Shown: positions 1-8,473 of the stretch, in pieces | Layout of the letters: the number at the start of each line of letters is the position of its first letter | How positions within the stretch are numbered: position 1 is the first letter of the stretch | DNA from: Nitrososphaerota archaeon | GTDB taxonomy: Archaea; Thermoproteota; Nitrososphaeria_A; Caldarchaeales; JAVZCJ01 | Length of the DNA stretch: 33,873 nt | Assembly (NCBI GenBank): GCA_038817485.1 | Contig: JAWAZL010000020.1 | Coordinates: forward strand, 1 to 33,873 | Reading direction: 5' to 3' | Notes under the pieces: generated by a model | Told to the model about the DNA's origin: nothing | What the model saw: only the letters and a program-made list of their open reading frames with translations | Database searches by the model: none | Program-made: the position numbers and the translations under genes

Positions 1-565
1 TTCCTAATTCTTTTTCAAGATCTTCTCTTCTTATTGTATCATAGTATAATATTCTCATATTGAAACCTTTTGCTCTTCTTGCAATAGCAGATCCAATTCT
101 TCCTAATCCAATAATTCCAAGAGTTGAGCCATTAAATCTATAAATAGGTTGTAATTCTTTCCAATCCCATTTTCCATTTTTTACATTTTTATTTGCTAAT
201 AAAATTTTTCTAGCTAAAGATAAAATTAATGCAAAAGCATGATCTGCTACATCACTTATATCATAAATAACATTTGCAACAAATATTCCTTTTTCAGTAG
301 CGGCTTTAATATCAATGTTATCCACTCCAACTCCATAACGAACAATAATTTTTGCTTTTTGAAGGTTTTCTATTACTTTCCTTGTTATAGGTGCGTATTG
401 ATTTAATAAAGCATCAGCATCTTTACAATATTTTATAACTTCTTCTTCTGTTCTACATTGAAATTTTATTAATTCTACATTTAATTTTGATAAAACATTT
501 TTTTCAGGTTCATGATTTTCATATTCTGCATCAGTAATTATCACTTTAAATTTTTTAGGCATCAT
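1..565 (-). CDS. D-2-hydroxyacid dehydrogenase, 5' part (runs off window start)
   Basis: The first 188 residues of a D-isomer-specific 2-hydroxyacid dehydrogenase (phosphoglycerate dehydrogenase/CtBP-like), which reduces 2-oxoacids or oxidises D-2-hydroxyacids with NAD(P). Seen: the N-terminal substrate-domain motif RYGVGVDNID at about 76-85, then the Rossmann loop GLGRIG at 153-158 followed by SAIARR. The catalytic Arg, Glu and His lie beyond the window edge, so the substrate cannot be judged. Two ATG codons are adjacent; the one at 565 is chosen because GAGGTG sits about 7 nt upstream of it. It is transcribed divergently from the helicase gene. Whether it is serA, a glyoxylate reductase or another subfamily is open. 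Confidence 0.88.
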   Translation of the reverse strand, partial: MMPKKFKVIITDAEYENHEPEKNVLSKLNVELIKFQCRTEEEVIKYCKDADALLNQYAPITRKVIENLQKAKIIVRYGVGVDNIDIKAATEKGIFVANVIYDISDVADHAFALILSLARKILLANKNVKNGKWDWKELQPIYRFNGSTLGIIGLGRIGSAIARRAKGFNMRILYYDTIRREDLEKELG

Positions 566-738
566 AATATTTTCACCTCTATTCTTAGATCTTAATATTT
601 TCTTCATTTATGAGAATATTTTAATATTTTTAAAAATAATTAAAATAAAATTATCATTTTGTCGTTAAGAATTAATAAAGAAGCGATATTTTTCTTTCAT
701 AGAATAAAAATTACTTTAAAATAAAAGCTAGAATTAGG

Positions 739-796
739 TATATAAATAATAAAAAATTTAAAACAAGCCATTTTAAAAATGATTATAAAAATGGAG
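739..796 (+). promoter_or_regulatory. TATA box and ribosome site of the Lhr helicase gene
   Basis: In the 238-nt divergent spacer (566-803), TATATAAATA lies at 739-748 in a very AT-rich stretch. GGAG at 793-796 ends 7 nt before the ATG at 804 and decides this start over the ATG at 791, which is out of frame. Nothing else is recognisable in the spacer. Confidence 0.5.
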
Positions 797-803
797 CACA
801 TCT

Positions 804-3434
804 ATGGCCATAGAATTCGTTAAAAAACCTTTTAAAAAAGAAGAAAATTTATCATGTTTAGAAAGTTACGTTAGAGAATGGTTTGTTAAAACTTTTAAAG
901 AACTTACTCCTCCTCAAAAATATTCTTTTAAATTAATTTCAGAAGGACATAATGTAGTTATAACTGCTCCAACTGGTTCAGGAAAAACAATAGCTGGATT
1001 TTTGTCGATTTTAAGTGAATTATTTAAAATGGGTAAAGAAGGGAAGCTTAAAGATAGTGTATATTGTATATATGTTTCGCCTTTAAAAGCTTTAGATAAT
1101 GATATTAAAAGAAATCTTTTAATTCCTCTTAAAGAAATAAGAGAAATAGCTAAAAATAAAGGAATAGATTTGCCAGAAGTTAGAATAGCTGTACGTAGTG
1201 GAGATGTTACTCCTCATGAAAAACAAAGGCAGCTTAAACAACCTCCACATATATTGATTACAACTCCTGAAAGCTTAGCTGTTATGCTTAATGCTCCTAA
1301 GTTTTCAAGATATCTTTCAACTGTTAAATGGGTTATTGTAGACGAAATACACGAACTTGCAAATAATAAACGTGGAGTACATCTTAGCTTAAGCTTAGAA
1401 AGATTGCAAGAAATTGCAGGAAAATTTATTAGAATAGGATTGGGAGCAACTCTTCATCCAATTGAAAATGCAGCTGCTTTTTTAGTTGGATATGATGATA
1501 GTGGAGAATTAAGAGATTGTAAAATAGTTGATGTAAGTTGGTATAAACCATATGATTTAAAAGTATTATGTCCAGTAAAAGATATAATTCATTCTACAGC
1601 TGAACAACTTAATTCTGCTATGTATAAACTTTTAGATAAACTTATTTCTGAACATAGAACAACATTAATTTTTACCAATACAAGAAGTGGTACTGAAAGA
1701 GTTGTATTTCATTTAAAAGATAAATGGAAAAATAAGTATAGTGATACAACAATCGGTGCTCATCATGGCTCTTTAAGTAGAGAAATTAGACTTAGCGTAG
1801 AAGAAATGTTAAAGAAAGGTTTGCTTAAAGCGGTTGTATGCTCAACATCTCTTGAGCTTGGAATTGATATTGGATATATAGATTTAGTTGTTCAAATAGG
1901 TTCTCCTAAAAGTGTTACTAGAGCAATTCAAAGAATTGGTAGAAGTGGACATAAATTTGGCGATATAGCTAAAGGAATTATAATCGCGATGGATAGAGAT
2001 GATCTTATAGAATGTGCAGTAATGCTTAAATGTGCTCTCGAAAGACATCTTGATAAAATACAAATTCCAAAGAATTGTTTAGATGTTTTAGCTCAACATA
2101 TTGTTGGAATGGCTTTAAATAAAAAATGGAATATTAAAGATGCATTAAAAGTTATTAAAAGAAGCTATTGTTATCATGATTTAAATGAAGAAACATTTAA
2201 AAAACTTCTTCATTATTTAGCTGGACATTATTTAGATCTTAAAGATCAAAAAGTATATGGAAAAATATGGTATGATGAAAATGATGGAATGTTTGGTAAA
2301 AGAGGAAAATATACTAGAATAATATACTATCTTAATATTGGAACTATTCCTGATGAAGTAAAAGTAGACGTTTATAAGTTGCCGGATAAAAAATATATTG
2401 GGAATATTGAAGAAGGTTTTCTTGAAAGGCTTAAGCCTGGAGATATTTTTGTATTAGGTGGAAAATTGTATGAATTTAGATATGCTAAAGCAATGCGTTG
2501 CTATGTTTCTCAAGCTCCTAAAGAAGCAGTACCAACAATTCCAGCATGGTTTTCTGAACTTCTTCCATTAAGTTTTGATTTAGCTTTGGAAATTCAAAAA
2601 TTTAGAAAAGAAATGAAGAAAAAATTCGAAAAAGGTGAAAATGAAGAAGAAATAATTTCTTGGTTATTAAAAAATTATCCAATAGATAAATACTCTGCAT
2701 ACTCTATATATGAATATTTTAAAGAACAATACGAATATTGTAATATAATTCCATCTTTTAATGAAATACTTATTGAAGAAACATATGATTTACAAGGTAG
2801 AAAATATATTGTTTTTCATTCATTATACGGTAGAAGGACTAATGATGTTCTTTCAAGAATTGTAGCTATAATTATTTCAAATCAATTGGGGAAAAATATT
2901 GGTGTAATAGTTAGTGATAATGGTTTTGCTTTGCATATACCTAAAAAGAGTAAAGTGGATATTAGTAAATTGCTTGAAGAAATTAAAAATACCGATCCAA
3001 TTACTCTTCTTCGAGAAAATATTAGAAGAACAGAACTTATGAATAGACGCTTTAGACATTGTGCAACTAGAAGTTTTTTAATTCTTAGAAATTATAAAGG
3101 CCATAAAATAAGTGTAAGTAAGCAACAAACAAATGCTCAAACATTAATTAAAGTATGTGAAGAAATAGATCCAAAATTCCCAATAATAGAAGAAACTTAT
3201 AGAGAAATATTAGAAGATGTATTTGATATAGAAAATGCTTTAAAAGTAATTTCATGGATAAAAAATGGAAAAGTTGAAATTAATTATATTAAAACAAATC
3301 TCCCCTCTCCATTTGCTCATAATTTAATAATATTAGGCGAGGCTGATGTTGTTTTAATGGAAGATCGTAAAAAAGCTTTATTAGAATTACATGAAGCAAT
3401 TATGAAAAGTATAGAAAATAGAAAAAAAAGTTAA
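804..3434 (+). CDS. lhr: Lhr-family superfamily-2 ATP-dependent helicase
   Basis: An 876-residue SF2 helicase of the Lhr group, an ATP-driven nucleic-acid translocase linked to DNA repair or RNA handling. Seen: Walker A APTGSGKT at 55-62, TTPES at 153-157, DEIH box at 180-183, motif III region GLGATLHP at 212-219, and motif VI QRIGRSGH at 376-383. Next comes a stretch near 400-440 (DLIECAV, then LDVLAQ) typical of the Lhr winged-helix region, then a long C-terminal domain. The length matches archaeal Lhr-core proteins, which lack the long extension of bacterial Lhr. A COG1407-type phosphoesterase follows 33 nt downstream on the same strand, the same partnership as helicase and PdeM in bacterial repair clusters. 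Family assignment is firm; the substrate is inference. Confidence 0.92.
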   Translation: MAIEFVKKPFKKEENLSCLESYVREWFVKTFKELTPPQKYSFKLISEGHNVVITAPTGSGKTIAGFLSILSELFKMGKEGKLKDSVYCIYVSPLKALDNDIKRNLLIPLKEIREIAKNKGIDLPEVRIAVRSGDVTPHEKQRQLKQPPHILITTPESLAVMLNAPKFSRYLSTVKWVIVDEIHELANNKRGVHLSLSLERLQEIAGKFIRIGLGATLHPIENAAAFLVGYDDSGELRDCKIVDVSWYKPYDLKVLCPVKDIIHSTAEQLNSAMYKLLDKLISEHRTTLIFTNTRSGTERVVFHLKDKWKNKYSDTTIGAHHGSLSREIRLSVEEMLKKGLLKAVVCSTSLELGIDIGYIDLVVQIGSPKSVTRAIQRIGRSGHKFGDIAKGIIIAMDRDDLIECAVMLKCALERHLDKIQIPKNCLDVLAQHIVGMALNKKWNIKDALKVIKRSYCYHDLNEETFKKLLHYLAGHYLDLKDQKVYGKIWYDENDGMFGKRGKYTRIIYYLNIGTIPDEVKVDVYKLPDKKYIGNIEEGFLERLKPGDIFVLGGKLYEFRYAKAMRCYVSQAPKEAVPTIPAWFSELLPLSFDLALEIQKFRKEMKKKFEKGENEEEIISWLLKNYPIDKYSAYSIYEYFKEQYEYCNIIPSFNEILIEETYDLQGRKYIVFHSLYGRRTNDVLSRIVAIIISNQLGKNIGVIVSDNGFALHIPKKSKVDISKLLEEIKNTDPITLLRENIRRTELMNRRFRHCATRSFLILRNYKGHKISVSKQQTNAQTLIKVCEEIDPKFPIIEETYREILEDVFDIENALKVISWIKNGKVEINYIKTNLPSPFAHNLIILGEADVVLMEDRKKALLELHEAIMKSIENRKKS

Positions 3435-3467
3435 TTAAGCTTTCTAATTAAAATATACTTAGCAATT

Positions 3468-4217
3468 ATGAAAATTTTAGAAAATATAGAATTAATAGAG
3501 TGTTTTCCAGCAATATATATAAAGAGTATAGATAGTATGGTTATTGCCGATCTTCATTTAGGTTATGAAGGAATAATGGCTGAGCAAGGAATTTTTATAC
3601 CTAAAATTCAATTTAAAAAAGAAATGGATATGCTTTCTAAAATAATAAATAAAAAGAAAGCTAATAGAATAATTATTAATGGAGATATAAAGCATGAATT
3701 TTCAGAAACAAGTTATCATGAATTTATTGAAGTTTCAGACCTTTTAAATTTTCTTAAGAATAATTTTAAAGAAATTGTTTTAATTAAAGGAAATCATGAT
3801 AATTATATTGCTAGAGTATCAAATAAGTATGATGTTAAATTATATGAAGAATTTAAAATAAATGAATTTTATTTTTTGCATGGTCATAAGATACCTATAG
3901 ATTTTATGAGAAAAGATGTGGAAATAATCATTATTGCTCATGAGCATCCAGCAATTGCTTTATATGATGAAATTGGTGTAAAAGAAAAAATTGATTGCTT
4001 ACTTTATGGAAATATGAAAGATGGAAGGAAAATAATTGTTTTACCAGCTTTTTCATATTTTGCTCAAGGAAGTGATGTAAATATTCTTCCAAAAGAAGAA
4101 TTGCTTTCACCTATATTAAGAGAATATGTGGATATTGATGAATTAAATGTTATTGCTATAAGTGAAGAAGTTGGTTGCTTAATTTTTCCAAAAATTGGTG
4201 AACTTAAAAAATTTTGA
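3468..4217 (+). CDS. PdeM-like (COG1407) calcineurin-type metallophosphoesterase
   Basis: A 249-residue two-metal phosphoesterase. The metal-binding series is complete: DLH at 28-30, GDIKHE at 72-77, GNHD at 108-111, GH at 139-140 and HEHP at 158-161. This order and length match the COG1407 family, whose bacterial member PdeM is a repair-associated nuclease/phosphodiesterase encoded with an Lhr-like helicase. Here the gene also follows an Lhr helicase, so a joint role in processing nucleic acid is likely (inference). No clear ribosome site precedes the ATG, so translation may be coupled to lhr or use a second promoter in the AT-rich 33-nt gap. It converges on the next gene with 11 nt between stop codons. 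Confidence 0.85.
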   Translation: MKILENIELIECFPAIYIKSIDSMVIADLHLGYEGIMAEQGIFIPKIQFKKEMDMLSKIINKKKANRIIINGDIKHEFSETSYHEFIEVSDLLNFLKNNFKEIVLIKGNHDNYIARVSNKYDVKLYEEFKINEFYFLHGHKIPIDFMRKDVEIIIIAHEHPAIALYDEIGVKEKIDCLLYGNMKDGRKIIVLPAFSYFAQGSDVNILPKEELLSPILREYVDIDELNVIAISEEVGCLIFPKIGELKKF

Positions 4218-4228
4218 TTAATGCATGA

Positions 4229-4924
4229 TTATTCTCTTTTATAATTATTTAAAGAATTTAAAATTTTTAATACATCTTCATCTTCTAAATCATACCATTC
4301 TTTATATGCATCTGCTACTGCAAAAAATAAATCAGATCTAATATTTAAACAAATTATTTTATTAACATAAGGTTTTATTAAATTTATAGCTTTAAGTGAA
4401 GCTGTAGGAATTGCAACTATTATTTCTTTTGGTTTTCTTTTTTTAATAGATTTTATTGTTGCTAACATTGAAAAACCTGAAGCAAGTCCATCATCAACAA
4501 TTATTACTATTTTATTTTCTATATTTGGAAAAGGTTTATTTCCTCTAAATAGTTTCATTCTCTTTTTAATAATTTTCTTTTCTTCAATTATACATTGATT
4601 TATTTCTTCTTTTGTTAATTTAAGATAAGGAATGATTTCTTTATTTAAAATTATTATTCCATCCCAAGAGATTGCTCCAAATCCAGCTTCTGGATTCCAT
4701 GGAATGTGTATTTTTCTTGTAATAGCCAAATCTAATGGAAGATTAAGCTTTTTAGCGATTGGAGCTCCTACTTGAACTCCCCCTGTTGGAATAGCAAATA
4801 TGTAGGCATCTTTATTATCTTTGTATTCTTTAAGTTTTTCAGCTAATAATTCACCTGCATGATATCTGTCCTTAAACACGTGCTTTTTATATCTAAAACT
4901 TGGTTCATCTATCACTTTTTCCAT
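4229..4924 (-). CDS. Predicted phosphoribosyltransferase (COG1926-like)
   Basis: A 231-residue type I phosphoribosyltransferase-fold protein. The PRPP loop reads VDDGLASG at 143-150, preceded by hydrophobic residues, and the pyrophosphate loop is IPTGGVQVG at about 45-53. The C-terminal half looks like the COG1926 group of predicted phosphoribosyltransferases, whose substrates are unsettled; it is not PyrE, which is encoded separately at 6622. It starts 42 nt from the divergent EamA transporter and the two may share a promoter. Given the pyrimidine genes close by, a salvage role is possible but is only inferred from position. Confidence 0.8.
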   Translation of the reverse strand: MEKVIDEPSFRYKKHVFKDRYHAGELLAEKLKEYKDNKDAYIFAIPTGGVQVGAPIAKKLNLPLDLAITRKIHIPWNPEAGFGAISWDGIIILNKEIIPYLKLTKEEINQCIIEEKKIIKKRMKLFRGNKPFPNIENKIVIIVDDGLASGFSMLATIKSIKKRKPKEIIVAIPTASLKAINLIKPYVNKIICLNIRSDLFFAVADAYKEWYDLEDEDVLKILNSLNNYKRE

Positions 4925-4934
4925 AATCTTTAAC

Positions 4935-4951
4935 TTTTATATATTATAAAA
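4935..4951. promoter_or_regulatory. Shared palindromic TATA element between divergent genes
   Basis: The 42-nt gap between the phosphoribosyltransferase (start 4924) and the EamA transporter (start 4967) holds TTTTATA (4935-4941), TAT, and TATAAAA (4945-4951), two perfect 7-bp inverted arms. The left part is about 27 nt upstream of the plus-strand start and the right part about 26 nt upstream of the minus-strand start. That is the spacing expected for two leaderless archaeal transcripts from one site. Confidence 0.5.
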
Positions 4952-4966
4952 TAACTTAAAAATTTA

Positions 4967-5848
4967 ATGTTAGGAGAATTAGCTTCTTTAATCTCTGCCA
5001 TATGCTGGACATTCTCAGCAGCATTATATAAAATAGCTCTTAAAGATACAGAACCATTAATTGCTAATATTGTTAGAATTATTCTTACATCAATATCATT
5101 AATATTAATTTGTTTTTTATTAAATAAAATAAATGAATTATTTATATTTTCATTATTACCATTTTTTTATATCATTTCAAGTTCTTTAATAGGATTAGGT
5201 TTAGGAGATTTAATATATATGTATAGTTTAGATTCTATAGGAGTTTCAAGAGCAGTACCAATTTCTTCTATATACCCACTTTTTACAATACTTTTCTCAT
5301 TTTTATTTTTTAATGAAAGAATTTCTTTAATTGTTTTTATTGGAGCTTTAATAATTATTTTAGGAATATGGATATTATATAAAGAAGAAAAATCAAATTT
5401 ATCAAATAATAATAAAAATCGTGATAAAAAAGGATATTTTGCAGCAATTTTATGTGCTATTCTATGGGGATTAAGTATAAGCTTAATGGGAGAAGCTTTA
5501 AAATTTTTAGATTCTTTAATCGTTAATACTTTAAGAACAATAGTTCTTTCAATATTTTTCATTTTTTTAATGATTTTTAATAATATTAGAAGAAAAATAT
5601 TTAATATGAAATTTAGGACATGTTTTATATTAGGTTTGGCAGGATTTATTGCTCTTGGACTTGGATGGATTAGTTTATCTATAGGATTAATACTTATAGG
5701 TGCTGCTAAAGCTGTTCCAATTTCTTCTATTACTCCTTTATTTTCTTTAATTATTGGGAAAATGTTTTTAAAAGAAAAAATTGGAATAAATATAGTAATA
5801 GGTGCAATAATAATTTTTATTGGAGTTATATTCATTAATTTAGGATAA
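4967..5848 (+). CDS. EamA/DMT-family membrane transporter
   Basis: A 293-residue membrane protein of two repeated EamA domains, about ten predicted transmembrane helices. The duplication is visible in the paired motifs VPISSIYPLF in the first half and VPISSITPLF in the second, each followed by a helix and an acidic-basic turn (NERIS, KEKIG). DMT-family proteins export or import small metabolites such as amino acids or nucleotide precursors; the substrate cannot be read from sequence. Only 3 nt separate its stop from the GTG start of pyrF, so it is probably co-transcribed with pyrF and pyrE, which makes a pyrimidine-related solute worth considering (inference). Confidence 0.88.
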   Translation: MLGELASLISAICWTFSAALYKIALKDTEPLIANIVRIILTSISLILICFLLNKINELFIFSLLPFFYIISSSLIGLGLGDLIYMYSLDSIGVSRAVPISSIYPLFTILFSFLFFNERISLIVFIGALIIILGIWILYKEEKSNLSNNNKNRDKKGYFAAILCAILWGLSISLMGEALKFLDSLIVNTLRTIVLSIFFIFLMIFNNIRRKIFNMKFRTCFILGLAGFIALGLGWISLSIGLILIGAAKAVPISSITPLFSLIIGKMFLKEKIGINIVIGAIIIFIGVIFINLG

Positions 5849-5851
5849 ATA

Positions 5852-6616
5852 GTGAATATTATGAACAATTTTAAAGAATTTGTATTAAAATTTGCTAAAG
5901 AGAAAAATTCAAGAATAGTTTTAGCTTTAGATCTTTATAAAGAATTGTATAGTTTATCAATAAATACTAGAAAAGAAGAAAGGAAGAAACTTTTAAATTC
6001 AGCTATTAACCTTCTTTCTAATCTTGAAGAATATATTGCAGGAATTAAAATTGGATTACCTTTTTCTTTATGTGTAAATCTAGATAATGTAGAAAAAATA
6101 ATTAAAGATTTTTCTAATAAATATTTTTTTATATGTGATTTTAAAATAGCTGATATTGGATATACAAATATTTTAATAATTAGAAATATTTTAAATATAG
6201 GTTTTAATGCAGTAATAGCACATGCAATTATAGGTTTTAAAGAGGGTCTTGAAAAAATAGTTTCAGAAGCTAAAAAATTTAATGCAGGAGTATTAGCTTT
6301 ATGTGCCATGAGTCATGCTGGTGCAGAAGAATTTATTAATAAACATTATATTGAATTATTAGAAATATCTGCTAAATCTAAAGTAGATGGTTTTATTCTT
6401 CCAGCAACTTATCCATCATATATTTCTATTGCAAGGAAGCTTTATCCATGGGCTCTTATTTTCTCTCCTGGTGTAGGAGCACAAAAAGCAACTTTTGGCT
6501 CAGCTATACATAATGGAGCAGATTTTGAAATTATTGGAAGAGCTATATATAATGCAGAAAATCCTAAAAAAGAAATTGAAAAGATTTTAAAAGAAATGAT
6601 TAAGAGTAAGAGGTAA
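5852..6616 (+). CDS. pyrF: Orotidine 5'-phosphate decarboxylase
   Basis: The last step of UMP synthesis, decarboxylating OMP. The 254-residue protein has ALDL near 25-28, the strand KIG near 66-68, the catalytic DFKIAD at 96-101 (Asp-x-Lys-x-x-Asp), and the phosphate-binding SPGVGAQ near the C-terminus. Start choice: GTG at 5852 has AGGA 6 nt upstream; an in-frame ATG at 5861 gives a protein three residues shorter with GTGA as a weak ribosome site, and either is plausible. It sits between the EamA transporter and pyrE in one tight transcription unit. At about 250 residues it is slightly longer than typical archaeal PyrF. Confidence 0.93.
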   Translation: MNIMNNFKEFVLKFAKEKNSRIVLALDLYKELYSLSINTRKEERKKLLNSAINLLSNLEEYIAGIKIGLPFSLCVNLDNVEKIIKDFSNKYFFICDFKIADIGYTNILIIRNILNIGFNAVIAHAIIGFKEGLEKIVSEAKKFNAGVLALCAMSHAGAEEFINKHYIELLEISAKSKVDGFILPATYPSYISIARKLYPWALIFSPGVGAQKATFGSAIHNGADFEIIGRAIYNAENPKKEIEKILKEMIKSKR

Positions 6617-6621
6617 TAAAA

Positions 6622-7242
6622 ATGGAAAATTCAATATTGGAATCTATTGTCTTAACATTATTTAATTGTAAGTGCATTTTATTTAATGAATTTAAACTTT
6701 CATCTGGAATAACTAGTCCATACTATATTGATTTAAGAATAATTCCATCTTATCCAGAAGCATATGATATTATTAGTAATGCGTATGTTAATAAAATAAA
6801 GGAATTAAATATAAGATTTGATAAAATATGTGGAATAGCTGTTTCTGGATTACCATTAGCTGCACTTGTTGCTTATAAATTGAAGAAACCATTCATATAT
6901 GCTAGAAAAGAAAAAAAGGAATATGGTACAAAGAGTTTAATAGAAGGAGTTATAAATAAAAATGACAAAATTTTAATTTTAGATGATGTTATAACAACTG
7001 GTGGAAATATAATTAATACAGTTAATGCTTTAAGAGAAATAGATGCGATAGTAGAAAAAGCAATTGTTTTAGTTGATCGTGAACAAGGCGGATTTGAAAA
7101 ACTTAAAGAAATGAATGTAGAATTGATATCGATAATCAAAGTTTCTCAAATATTTAAAATACTTTTTGATAAAGAGCTTATTTCAAAAGAAAAATATAAA
7201 GAAATTTTAAGATATACTAGTGAAAACCTTAAGATAATATAA
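6622..7242 (+). CDS. pyrE: Orotate phosphoribosyltransferase
   Basis: Adds ribose 5-phosphate from PRPP to orotate, giving OMP for PyrF. The 206-residue protein carries the PRPP-binding motif DDVITTGG at 121-128, preceded by ILIL, and the orotate/phosphate region SSGITSPYYIDLR near 27-39. GAGGT at 6610-6614 overlaps the end of pyrF and sits 7 nt before the ATG, so the two genes are translated from one mRNA. The downstream gene is on the other strand, so this unit (transporter, pyrF, pyrE) ends here. Confidence 0.93.
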   Translation: MENSILESIVLTLFNCKCILFNEFKLSSGITSPYYIDLRIIPSYPEAYDIISNAYVNKIKELNIRFDKICGIAVSGLPLAALVAYKLKKPFIYARKEKKEYGTKSLIEGVINKNDKILILDDVITTGGNIINTVNALREIDAIVEKAIVLVDREQGGFEKLKEMNVELISIIKVSQIFKILFDKELISKEKYKEILRYTSENLKII

Positions 7243-7304
7243 ATGGTAAGTTACTATTTCTCATGGAAACTAATTATTTACTCTCTCTTTAAAAATAAAA
7301 ACTT

Positions 7305-8381
7305 TTACGCTTCATTAATAGGATATTTTCCATATTTTTCTGCTGCTTTTATCATAGCATCTATATTTTCTGGAGGAGTATTAGCAACAAAACCTCCACC
7401 TGGAGCTAATATATATCCTCCATTATGAGCTGCTTTTTTAATAGCATCTTTACATGCTTCATCAACTTTTTCAGGATCCCCTCTTAACATAATATTAATT
7501 GGATCTATATTTCCTATAAGACATATTTTATCTCCAATAATTCTCTTTGCATTAAGTAAATCTATATTTTCACCTAAATGCCAACAATCTGCTTCAATCT
7601 TTGGAACTAAATCTATAAGATGTTTTATATTCCCCTCATTATGATAAATTATTATAGAATTTTTAAAAGTATTTGTTATTTTCTTTAAATATGGTATACA
7701 AAATGTTTCAAATTCTTTTCTTGACATAAATGTTGCAGAATGATCAGATAAAAATATTTTTGTAATTTTTCCAACAATTTTTTCTTGTGCTTTTACATAT
7801 TCTATTGATAAATCTGTTACAATTTCTATAAGCTTATGTATTTTTTCAGGATATTTATGAAAACCTAAAAGGAATTTATCATAGCCAATAAGAAGAGCTG
7901 CATATTCAACTCCTCCAGGGCAATACGCATTATTATCTAATAAACCATATTTTTCTCTAATTTCTATAGGAGCTTTTTCCATATAATATCTTAATCCTTC
8001 AAGTTGAATTGGTAATCTCCCATCTTTATATGGATCTGGAATTTTAAGATTATCTATATCTTTTGGATCTTTAATAATTGGTTTTGTCCAAGGAGCATTA
8101 TTTTCTGACCAAATTAATTCAGCTCCAAAAGCAGTTGTTATTCCATCTCCTGGGCCGCTTAATCTTGGCCATAGATTTAATATACTGAATAATGCGTTTG
8201 GAAATCTTTTTATGAATGATAATTGGCATTCGAGCATTTTAGCAGGATCTTTATAAAGCTCTATTAATTTTATTCCACAAAATGCTGCATATGTATTTTC
8301 AGAAGAAACAATCCATACCGGAACTTGATCAGATTCTTTATGCATAATTGCTTGATAAAAACGTTCTAACAATTTTCCCAT
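7305..8381 (-). CDS. Uroporphyrinogen-decarboxylase (URO-D) family protein, probable methyltransferase relative
   Basis: A 358-residue protein with the URO-D TIM-barrel signature: GNIDP near residue 290 and the C-terminal block APGGGFVANTPPENIDAMI, typical of the COG0407 branch. In archaea and anaerobes most such proteins outside haem operons are corrinoid- or thiol-dependent methyltransferases (MtaA/MtbA/CmuC relatives), not true HemE. The His-x-Cys zinc motif of MtaA-type enzymes is not clear here: the matching place reads HNEGN. The methyl-transfer role is therefore inference and the substrate unknown. It is monocistronic and lies antisense between pyrE and pyrB. AGGAT directly precedes the ATG, so the ribosome site is poor. 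Confidence 0.8.
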   Translation of the reverse strand: MGKLLERFYQAIMHKESDQVPVWIVSSENTYAAFCGIKLIELYKDPAKMLECQLSFIKRFPNALFSILNLWPRLSGPGDGITTAFGAELIWSENNAPWTKPIIKDPKDIDNLKIPDPYKDGRLPIQLEGLRYYMEKAPIEIREKYGLLDNNAYCPGGVEYAALLIGYDKFLLGFHKYPEKIHKLIEIVTDLSIEYVKAQEKIVGKITKIFLSDHSATFMSRKEFETFCIPYLKKITNTFKNSIIIYHNEGNIKHLIDLVPKIEADCWHLGENIDLLNAKRIIGDKICLIGNIDPINIMLRGDPEKVDEACKDAIKKAAHNGGYILAPGGGFVANTPPENIDAMIKAAEKYGKYPINEA

Positions 8382-8473
8382 ATCCTAATCATCTTTTTAT
8401 GTAAGATTTAAAAATATTAAATTTTTTAGGAAAATTTTATTATTAAATAAAATTATAGTTTATATGAAAAATT

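Noticed and set aside
5167-5868. 233-residue minus-strand ORF over the EamA gene
   Set aside because: Shadow of a hydrophobic transporter; the plus-strand protein has clear repeated EamA motifs.
7243-7428. Short plus-strand ORF beginning right after pyrE
   Set aside because: It is antisense to the 3' end of the URO-D-family gene, whose protein ends in a conserved family block; the ORF has no ribosome site.
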